From: a virus
Length of the DNA stretch: 27,004 nt
Direction: 5' to 3' (one strand)
Virus record (IMG/VR): IMGVR_UViG_3300042542_001403
Coordinates: 1-27,004 of that record
Positions 21,825-27,004 of the stretch are shown one piece after another. How positions within the stretch are numbered: position 1 is the first letter of the stretch; every line of letters begins with the position of its first letter. The position numbers and the translations under genes were made by a program. The notes beneath the pieces were generated by a model. The model was not told the DNA's origin. It searched no databases and was given only the letters and a program-made list of their open reading frames with translations.

Positions 21825-22075
21825 ATATCCCAGATCTTCCGAATTTGATTCTTTGTGAAAGTGCTTTCAAAGCGGGAACCCTGACGGTCTTCCATCCGGC
21901 TGAATCCCTGCTTCACCTTGTCCTTGAGTTCGGCTTCTCGGGCAAAGCCGGTGACCCCGAAGCGGGCCACCGGTTGCCTGTTCCACCGCTTCCCATCAAG
22001 GACAACAGAGTCAGTACCCATCGGAGCGATATGCTCGATGGACTGACCATTGTTCTCGAAGGTATAGATCGGCAT
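21821..22075 (-). CDS. Hypothetical small virion-region protein
   Basis: The encoded protein has 84 residues, starts MPIYTFENNGQSIEH and is basic in the C-terminal half (EAELKDKVKQGFSRMED, NQIRKIWDI). I chose the ATG at 22075, one base after the previous stop; a longer reading starting upstream would overlap the preceding gene by more than 30 bases and is less likely. The start resembles the N-terminus of FmdB-like zinc ribbons, but no cysteine is present, so that match is not meaningful for metal binding. The function is not recognised. The stop overlaps the next start as ATGA. Confidence 0.68.
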   Translation of the reverse strand: MPIYTFENNGQSIEHIAPMGTDSVVLDGKRWNRQPVARFGVTGFAREAELKDKVKQGFSRMEDRQGSRFESTFTKNQIRKIWDI

Positions 22076-22076
22076 G

Positions 22077-22472
22077 TTAGGACTCCATCTCGCTGTCGTA
22101 CTCCTCAACCATCTTACGCATACCCTTTTCGTCCATAGGCTCCTTGGAAGCCATGGCCTTCTCGCTCTTGTTTTCGTACTCAGCGGGCATACCGTTCACG
22201 CTCCGAATCTCGACATAAGCTTCGCCGTTATCGAGCTTCTTGAGAACACCGCGAACATCGTCGAGAACCACTTCATCACCCACTTCAGGCATGGCCTGTT
22301 GGCCATCTTCCATGTCAGTGGAAAGAGCCTCGACCGGAATAGAAATCATGGGCGCATTGTTGTCAGCCTCTTCACATCCGCAAGCGGAATGAGAAGGGGC
22401 ACCACCGATTGCTCGATGATGCCCCTTTGGGCTGACGGCAATCACCATGATGGTGGCCGTCTTGGGTCGCAT
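22077..22472 (-). CDS. Hypothetical protein downstream of capsid
   Basis: The encoded protein has 131 residues. The N-terminal 40 are basic and carry HSACGCEEA, a small Cys patch. From residue 42 onward (MISIPVEALSTDM) it becomes acidic with a predicted small beta domain around EVGDEVVLDDVRGVLKKLD and YVEIRSVNGM, then an acidic charged helix. The EVGDEV stretch with following VKKLDxGxAYVEI looks like an SH3-like barrel fragment. The ATG at 22472 is one base after the capsid stop (TAAtATG); M42 is a conceivable alternative start but has no visible ribosome-binding site. Position right after the capsid gene makes a decoration or head-completion role plausible but unproven. Confidence 0.7.
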   Translation of the reverse strand: MRPKTATIMVIAVSPKGHHRAIGGAPSHSACGCEEADNNAPMISIPVEALSTDMEDGQQAMPEVGDEVVLDDVRGVLKKLDNGEAYVEIRSVNGMPAEYENKSEKAMASKEPMDEKGMRKMVEEYDSEMES

Positions 22473-22473
22473 A

Positions 22474-23625
22474 TTACAGCGTGGAAGAGGTCTTAGTACG
22501 ATGGACCAAGTACCAGGTCGGGTTACCAGTAGAACCCGTGTTACCAGCAGCCAGACGGAGCGTAGCGAAGTACAGCTTCACACCAACGGTGATGAGCTGG
22601 TTCAACGGATCGCTCTTGTCGGGGGTGTCAGTGATAACGATCTTCGGAGACAACGGATCATCACCGGTCAGAGCAGGGATACCGAACGACTCGTTACCAA
22701 AGAAGAACGAGGCGATGATGTCCTTGCTGACAGCGAGACCGCCACCAGCGGAGGTAGCCTGATAAACGAACTCATCGGCAGCGGTGCCGGAACCGGTGCT
22801 GACAAACGAGTTGGTCTGGGTGACCACGCGGCAACCGTAGATGGAACCAACCTCGCCCTTGTAGAACGGCGTACCCTTGTTGCCGTAGTTGGAGGCATTC
22901 AACCAATCGGCATCGCGCATCAGGTCGCGAGCAACGCGAGGATCGGTCGCGAGGACGTAGCCACCGTTGATCATCGGAGCGCGGTTACGCTTCAGGCGGG
23001 TCATGGAGTCGAGGACAGCCGAGGCGGTCATCGTGGTGTTGGCAGCAGTCGTGTCGCTGTTCAACGCAGAGAAGCTCTGGGTGGTCAGCGTAGCAGGGTT
23101 ACCGTAAACCTTAACACCACCGGAGCTGGCCACAGTGTTCACGGCGTCCGAGTTATCAAACGTACCACCACCCTCGGCGGCGGAACCGATAGACGAGCCG
23201 CTGGCGGTGAGATTGGAGCCAACCAGGGTGTTACGAATCACGGAGTCAACCCAGAGGGCCATGTCCAAACCAGAGGTCTTGGTGGCCTGCTGGAGCGAGT
23301 TGAACAGGTCCGTGGCGCGGAGGATGTCGGTCAAACCGATCACCTGACCGTACTGGGCGAGCGACTTGCTGAGGCTGTTCAGGGCCAGAGCGCGGTAGTT
23401 CGCGGAGCTGATGGCCGTACCCTCGGAGCTGATGGTCTGGACACCCGAGACGCTCGGCGAACCGAAGCGGAACATCGTGATGGCCTTGTTACCATTGTTC
23501 CGGGGGATCGGAGCCTTCATGGCGAACTGATCCAGGATGGTCTCCTGCTGAACGATGGAGAGCAGCTCCTTGCTGAAGTAGTTCTGGAACTGGCTCGTGA
23601 GCGTAGTTGAAGTAGTTACTGGCAT
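22474..23625 (-). CDS. Major capsid protein, N4-gp56 family
   Basis: This 383-residue protein builds the icosahedral shell (HK97 fold). The N-terminus matches the N4-gp56 family layout: a short Thr-rich start, QNYFSKELLSIVQQETIL, then IPRNNGNKAITMFRF (from residue 40), and SLAQYGQVIGLTDILRATD. The C-terminal half has GGYVLATDPRVARDLMRDAD and GEVGSIYGCRVVTQTNSF, corresponding to the family's conserved block in which a conserved HP or DP residue pair is followed by an E-G-E-V-G loop. Length fits the family. The gene follows the scaffold gene by 21 bases. The leader is A-rich without a Shine-Dalgarno sequence, which is notable for what should be the most highly expressed protein. Confidence 0.92.
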   Translation of the reverse strand: MPVTTSTTLTSQFQNYFSKELLSIVQQETILDQFAMKAPIPRNNGNKAITMFRFGSPSVSGVQTISSEGTAISSANYRALALNSLSKSLAQYGQVIGLTDILRATDLFNSLQQATKTSGLDMALWVDSVIRNTLVGSNLTASGSSIGSAAEGGGTFDNSDAVNTVASSGGVKVYGNPATLTTQSFSALNSDTTAANTTMTASAVLDSMTRLKRNRAPMINGGYVLATDPRVARDLMRDADWLNASNYGNKGTPFYKGEVGSIYGCRVVTQTNSFVSTGSGTAADEFVYQATSAGGGLAVSKDIIASFFFGNESFGIPALTGDDPLSPKIVITDTPDKSDPLNQLITVGVKLYFATLRLAAGNTGSTGNPTWYLVHRTKTSSTL

Positions 23626-23646
23626 ATTTTAGTTGTGGTTGTGCTA

Positions 23647-24591
23647 TTAGCCTTCGTCCCGGTCAAACTCTCTCGTCGCTCGCATGAGCGCGTCCCTTTG
23701 CTCCTTCAGGGATAGCTTGGAGAAATCTTTCTCTTCAGCCTTGAGTTGTCCTGCCGGTACGCTTTTACCAATAGCGGTCTTCTGCTGGAGCTTACTGAGT
23801 TGTTCTTTCAGAGACTTGTTCTCGGCTTCAATAGACTGAGATTTTCCGGCTGAGTCTTGGAGCTTCATCAGTTCAACTGCATGAACAAGCCCATTCGGGA
23901 GCGTTGTAAGGATTGGTATGCGCTTCAATATCTCAACGGTTCGCTTGTACTCATTGCTGGACTGATCCTTCAACCAAGATTCCTTCTCGGACAACTTGTT
24001 GAAGTTTTCAGACCATGACCGGTTAAAGCGTTCCTGCTGAAACTTTTGCTGATTCGCATTCGCCTCCTTGCGGACATTATCAGCCTTAGCTCGCGCTGCC
24101 TTGGCCAACTGAGAATCGCCATCAGCCTCAAACTCCTTGGCCGCAGCCTCGTAGTCATCAGCCGTATAGCCCTTCTCGTCCCGATGAGAATTGGTTTCGG
24201 TGGCCTTGGATTGCTCCCGGCTCCTGCTCCATTCCTCACGCTCACGCCTCACCGCTTCGCGCTCAGCCTTGAGGGCCTCCTTCTCAGCGTTGATTTGTTC
24301 CCAGGACTTCGCCTTTCGGTTCTGTTCCTGAGCGAATTTGCTCTTCTCCTTATCAACCTTCGGCTCGGTCTTTGTCGCCTTCGGTTCCGTCTCTGACTTC
24401 GTGCTTACTTCCTTCTCGCCACCATCGAACTCTTTGCTGGCGGTCACCTCATTAGAGGATTCCTGCTCAACCGGAGCTGACTCGTTTGATGTTGGAGTCT
24501 GCTCCCTTGGCTGGCTGTCGATATCGACACCGGCATCGTGATCTCTGGCCAACGCGAGTAGGCCATCTGCACTCATTGATTCGTCTGACAT
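23647..24591 (-). CDS. Scaffolding protein (coiled-coil)
   Basis: This 314-residue protein is highly charged and low in complexity. It has an acidic Ser/Glu-rich first third, a Lys/Glu-rich stretch (KATKTEPKVDKEKSK), then a long predicted coiled coil rich in Ala, Lys, Glu and Arg (EKEALKAEREAVRREREEW, about residues 105-125), and a C-terminal helical part ending FDRDEG. No catalytic motif is visible. Composition, size and location directly before the major capsid gene are the classic profile of an internal scaffold that guides capsid assembly and then leaves the prohead. The ATG at 24591 has an A-rich leader and no Shine-Dalgarno sequence. No separate head protease is seen nearby, so the scaffold may leave intact, as in phage P22. 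Confidence 0.8.
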   Translation of the reverse strand: MSDESMSADGLLALARDHDAGVDIDSQPREQTPTSNESAPVEQESSNEVTASKEFDGGEKEVSTKSETEPKATKTEPKVDKEKSKFAQEQNRKAKSWEQINAEKEALKAEREAVRREREEWSRSREQSKATETNSHRDEKGYTADDYEAAAKEFEADGDSQLAKAARAKADNVRKEANANQQKFQQERFNRSWSENFNKLSEKESWLKDQSSNEYKRTVEILKRIPILTTLPNGLVHAVELMKLQDSAGKSQSIEAENKSLKEQLSKLQQKTAIGKSVPAGQLKAEEKDFSKLSLKEQRDALMRATREFDRDEG

Positions 24592-24608
24592 ATTGTGCTT
24601 TTACTCGT

Positions 24609-24632
24609 TTGCTGGTCCGCACAGACCGGCAA
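24609..24632 (-). promoter_or_regulatory. Imperfect hairpin ahead of scaffold gene
   Basis: On the minus strand TTGC and GGTC pair with GACC and GCAA around a six-base loop, with one C/A mismatch between the two four-base stems. It lies in the longest intergenic gap of the head module, about 18 bases before the scaffold ATG. No U-tract follows, so it is not a standard terminator. An mRNA processing or stability element separating portal-side from scaffold and capsid messages is possible. Confidence 0.3.
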
Positions 24633-24646
24633 CCGCAACTTTGATC

Positions 24647-24970
24647 CTATGTGTTCGTGGCAGAATCCGGATCATCATCCTGCCCCGTAATTGATTCCTG
24701 ATCGGCCATCACTTCGATGACCTTCACAAGACTGGCCTGACCCATTGCAAAGCCTGACGAATATTGCAAATGGTTTCTATCAGTTATCGCAGAAGCATTC
24801 TGCATAAGCACAGTGTTTAACAGTGCGTCCCTGAATCGTTTGCCAGTATCGCTATTGAAGAAATTATTGAGCGTGATCGCGTCCTCTTTGCGCCAAGGAA
24901 GCGGATCGACCCATCGTTGATGCCGCGCAAATGTCCACGCGGTACGGACTCGTGCGAAGAAGCTGATCAT
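24647..24970 (-). CDS. Hypothetical head-module protein
   Basis: The encoded protein has 107 residues and is mostly helical. It begins MISFFARVRTAWTFARHQRW and carries a central patch around KRFRDALLNTVLMQNASA, then SSGFAMGQASLVKVIEVMA, and an acidic Asp-rich tail. The GFxxGxxxLVxxIE pattern is familiar from small proteins encoded between portal and capsid genes of short-tailed phages, but I know of no proven function. It begins right after the preceding stop codon and is followed by a 55-base gap with a hairpin before the scaffold gene. A head-assembly helper or a small connector component are the obvious options; neither is demonstrated. Confidence 0.7.
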   Translation of the reverse strand: MISFFARVRTAWTFARHQRWVDPLPWRKEDAITLNNFFNSDTGKRFRDALLNTVLMQNASAITDRNHLQYSSGFAMGQASLVKVIEVMADQESITGQDDDPDSATNT

Positions 24971-25129
24971 TTACTTGCTGGCTTTCTTTCGACCGGCAGC
25001 TTGGCGGCGCATGAACTCTGCGGCCCCCAGCTTCTTGCGACCGATATAGGCAGCAAGTGCGCGGGGATCATCGGCCCCTTCCTTACGGAGTTCGTTGGCC
25101 AGTTTACTGAACTTGGATTTCTTCTTCAT
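24971..25129 (-). CDS. Small basic protein, 52 residues, function unknown
   Basis: This short frame fills the gap between the FRARH-motif gene and the next gene, and its TAA is directly followed by the next ATG (TAAATG). The product starts MKKKSKFSKLANELRKEG, has a middle ADDPRALAAYIGRKKLG, and ends in a Lys/Arg-rich tail. It is predicted to be helical and very basic, so nucleic-acid binding is possible. The middle resembles the short AYIGRKKYG-type proteins seen next to phage head genes, recalled without a defined role. The ATG at 25129 follows an A-rich leader without a Shine-Dalgarno sequence. Tight packing and the lack of any other gene in this slot are the main support. Confidence 0.7.
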   Translation of the reverse strand: MKKKSKFSKLANELRKEGADDPRALAAYIGRKKLGAAEFMRRQAAGRKKASK

Positions 25130-25141
25130 GTTTGTAATTGG

Positions 25142-25387
25142 TTACCACGCCTTGCAGGACCACGTTCTTGGCTTGGTCGGATCTTTCGCCGTATCGCAAT
25201 TATGCCGCGCACGGAAGCTCTTGCGCCGTTCCGGGTCTGATTTCTTGATGCTCATGTCGGGATCACCGAATCGCACCTTGATGACCGTTCCCTTCGGGTT
25301 CTTCACATAAACCGCACTCTTCTTCTTCTCACCCGGAGTGTAGAAGGGCTTGTTCAGAGTGACTTTCTTGCCTTGGTATTCAGCCAT
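25142..25387 (-). CDS. Small basic FRARH-motif phage protein, function unknown
   Basis: The encoded protein has 81 residues, is strongly basic and has a recognisable phage signature: an N-terminal KVTLNKPFYTPG stretch, a central KVRFGDPDMSIKK, then RRKSFRARHNCD and a C-terminal PRTWSCKAW. I recall this pattern from small proteins, and from C-terminal extensions of larger proteins, in phage head-gene neighbourhoods, but cannot give a function. Two cysteines and one histidine in the last third could make a small metal site. The stop and the next ATG are 12 bases apart. A purine-rich GGGAGG lies about 13 bases before the ATG, further than usual for a ribosome-binding site. Confidence 0.78.
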   Translation of the reverse strand: MAEYQGKKVTLNKPFYTPGEKKKSAVYVKNPKGTVIKVRFGDPDMSIKKSDPERRKSFRARHNCDTAKDPTKPRTWSCKAW

Positions 25388-25388
25388 A

Positions 25389-25703
25389 TCAAGCCTGTCC
25401 TCCCGAGAACAATGGCGAAGCCTGAATATCCTTCAAGCTTTCCGGTTTCTTGGGCTTCTGGAACCGAATCTTTGGGGCAACACCCTCTTCGAGTGCCTCC
25501 ATGATGATCGGTCGCGGTTCATCCAGCGATTTCGGTGCGGTTTGCACCACCACGGTGGTCACGATTGGGTTGTTCATGGCTTTGAATTCACCGCACCAGT
25601 CTTCATCCTTCATAGTAGGCCAGCAACTGGGTCTGCTGCTGGGCGGATACCTGCGGCAGGTCTTATCCGCACTGAAAAACTGGCAGTCTTTGCAAAAATT
25701 CAT
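25389..25703 (-). CDS. Small Cys-cluster protein, function unknown
   Basis: The encoded protein has 104 residues. The first 40 hold a CxxC pair (CKDC) followed by three more cysteines in TCRRYPPS, SCWPT and WCGEFK contexts, an arrangement able to bind zinc or an iron-sulphur cluster. The remainder is Pro/Lys-rich and probably disordered. I chose the ATG at 25703 because it overlaps the portal stop by one base (TGATG), the coupling style of this operon. A GTG one codon upstream is possible. Similar short Cys-rich proteins with a YPP motif and an aromatic-CGEF ending occur in many phage genomes without a defined role. Metal binding is inferred from cysteine spacing only. Confidence 0.75.
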   Translation of the reverse strand: MNFCKDCQFFSADKTCRRYPPSSRPSCWPTMKDEDWCGEFKAMNNPIVTTVVVQTAPKSLDEPRPIIMEALEEGVAPKIRFQKPKKPESLKDIQASPLFSGGQA

Positions 25704-27004
25704 CACATCTGAGGCTGCTGAGCCATCGCCTGAGCTTGTTGCTGCTGCTGACTAGGAAGGAGACCGCTGCTCGTAAGGAATGTTTGGATCTCCTTCCGCA
25801 ATTTCCGCGCTTCATTGGTCGCCACCTGCTCGTAAGCCTGCAAGAGGCTGTCCAAACGCACCATAAACGCATTCTGCGCCGCAGGACTGAACTGCTGACC
25901 CTGCTGGATCGCCCCATTCAGGTACTGCATCAGTACCCCGATGCGCCCAGCGTAGTTCTGCCCCGGCTTCGCGGGCACCGGAATACCCACCAACAGCGTC
26001 GGGATCGTCTTGGTCTCGTCCTCCAGCTCGTCCTGGGCCTTCTGACCCGGATCACGGATCAATTTCTTGATCAAACTCGGGTCATCCAGCTCCATGATGC
26101 TCTTGTCCAACGCCACCTGATCCACCCAGGGCGAGTTCATAAACAACTGCTTACGGCTGATGGCCTGCTGCACCATCATCTGCCTACTCACCATGTCCAT
26201 TCCACCCTTCGGCTCCAGCTCGTACTGATCATGGAGGGCCACAGGGTCCGCATCCAACGAGTCCTCCGCAAAGCGGTAGCGCAAACTCTTGGAATCATAC
26301 TGCACATACAAGCCCCACGCCTGTCGGTACAGCTTGCCCAGAGCCATGCGGAAGAGCCGCGCCCGCAAATCCCCGCTCTGCATCGACTGAGCGTTGATGC
26401 TCTGGATCTCGGTCGCCGTCCTGCGATCACCACTACTGCTCATCGCGCTGCTCATCGCGTAGTCCGGGCTACCGATCCGGTTCTCCGCAATGGCCCGCGT
26501 CTGGTTCAGCTCCTGATCAAAGCTCACCGGAGGCTGCGGCATCTGCACCGGAGCCACGCCATACGGCAAAATCTGCCCCGGCTGGAACCGCAGATTGATG
26601 CTATTCGGCAGCTCCCGCTCCGCACGGAACAGCGGGCGGTTGTACAGCGTCATCGCGTCATGCTTATGATTCCACATCGCGGTCATGCTCAGCTCGAACG
26701 CCGCCAGAATCTCGCACACGCCTCTTGGACTAAACCATCCCTTGTCCTTGATCTCATACGGGAAGTCCACGAACGGCAACTGGTTATGCTCATACGGCAA
26801 CTCCATCGGGTCCCGCAGATCAAGATCCACCGCCGCAGGGCTGTAAGTATAAACCTCCCACACCCCGTCATCCCGCTTCCTATAAACCTCCCAAACAATC
26901 ACGCCATCCGTGTTCGTGGTGTAAGTAATACCCTCGCGCAACTGCTTCGCATCATCCTCGGTCGCCGCCCCCGGAATGTTATCATCCTGCTGCGGGTTCC
27001 CACG
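25703..27004 (-). CDS. Portal protein, C-terminal part (cut by right window edge)
   Basis: The portal forms the dodecameric ring at the head vertex through which DNA is packaged and ejected. The frame is open to the window end: 21 further codons without a stop precede the TTG codon at 26941, so the true start lies outside and the TTG is not the start. Visible landmarks, numbered from that TTG, are a mid-protein beta-rich stretch with FQPGQILPYG (about residue 120), the segment ENRIGSPDYAMSSAM, and a long helical stretch with DRRTATEIQSINAQS followed by RLFRMALGKLYRQAW, as in the stem and wing of podovirus portals. The C-terminus is a Gln-rich tail, as in many portals whose end faces the capsid interior. 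Its position just before small genes, scaffold and major capsid protein supports the call. The family assignment is from recalled similarity; the alternative is another collar protein. Confidence 0.82.
   Translation of the reverse strand, partial: RGNPQQDDNIPGAATEDDAKQLREGITYTTNTDGVIVWEVYRKRDDGVWEVYTYSPAAVDLDLRDPMELPYEHNQLPFVDFPYEIKDKGWFSPRGVCEILAAFELSMTAMWNHKHDAMTLYNRPLFRAERELPNSINLRFQPGQILPYGVAPVQMPQPPVSFDQELNQTRAIAENRIGSPDYAMSSAMSSSGDRRTATEIQSINAQSMQSGDLRARLFRMALGKLYRQAWGLYVQYDSKSLRYRFAEDSLDADPVALHDQYELEPKGGMDMVSRQMMVQQAISRKQLFMNSPWVDQVALDKSIMELDDPSLIKKLIRDPGQKAQDELEDETKTIPTLLVGIPVPAKPGQNYAGRIGVLMQYLNGAIQQGQQFSPAAQNAFMVRLDSLLQAYEQVATNEARKLRKEIQTFLTSSGLLPSQQQQQAQAMAQQPQM

Noticed and set aside
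21821-22075. FmdB-like zinc ribbon
   Set aside because: The N-terminal MPIYTF resembles the family start, but no cysteines are present.
22447-23610. Open plus-strand frame of 387 residues
   Set aside because: Exactly antisense to the N4-gp56-type capsid gene; Gly/Arg/Val-rich translation typical of antisense frames.
26939-26941. TTG at 26941 as portal start
   Set aside because: The frame stays open for 21 more codons to the window edge and portal proteins are longer than the visible part, so the gene is cut by the window.

Overview
The window is one uninterrupted stretch of a tailed double-stranded DNA phage (or prophage) genome. Every gene I can support lies on the minus strand, so the operon reads from right to left. 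Packing is extremely tight: neighbouring genes overlap by 1-4 bases (ATGA, TGATG, TAATG, GTGA) or are separated by a few bases, and no gene-free stretch exceeds about 60 bases. I see no tRNA, rRNA, CRISPR array or insertion sequence. The N4-gp56-type major capsid protein, a beta-propeller nozzle-like tail protein, the absence of any tape measure, sheath or baseplate gene, and a giant ejection-type protein all point to a short-tailed (podovirus-like) virion. The host cannot be named. Most non-coupled start codons lack a Shine-Dalgarno sequence, which fits hosts with weak SD dependence (Bacteroidota, Verrucomicrobiota and others), but this is only a hint.

Head module (about 27004-21331, read leftwards): portal protein cut by the window edge, four small proteins including a Cys-cluster protein and an FRARH-motif protein, a coiled-coil scaffolding protein, the N4-gp56-type major capsid protein, and four small virion-associated proteins.

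Fibre and lysis-like module (21324-17309): a tail fibre ending in a self-cleaving peptidase S74 chaperone, a proline-rich protein, then a run of very small genes: one unknown, two holin-like membrane proteins, and an out-of-frame overlapping pair in which a lipoprotein gene begins inside a short gene with an N-terminal hydrophobic helix (Rz/Rz1 spanin-like architecture). A second fibre with six in-phase 12-residue repeats follows.

Tail and ejection module (17309-4767): an adaptor-like protein, the nozzle-like protein, a GNAT-like protein, and four large proteins likely to be internal or ejected virion components. The last is 1707 residues long and combines a glycine-zipper membrane segment, an HEIGH zincin motif and polyvalent-protein-type domains.

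Recombination and replication module (4713-1): an excisionase-type HTH protein, a RecT-like annealing protein, a RecE-like PD-(D/E)XK nuclease, a DUF669-like probable ssDNA-binding protein, an SF2 helicase whose ribosome-binding region sits in a very strong stem-loop, a small membrane protein, a RuvC-like resolvase, and four small genes, two of which are paralogous coiled-coil proteins. The last gene runs off the left edge. Together these would resect, coat, anneal and resolve phage DNA. No integrase, terminase, endolysin or DNA polymerase is visible here.
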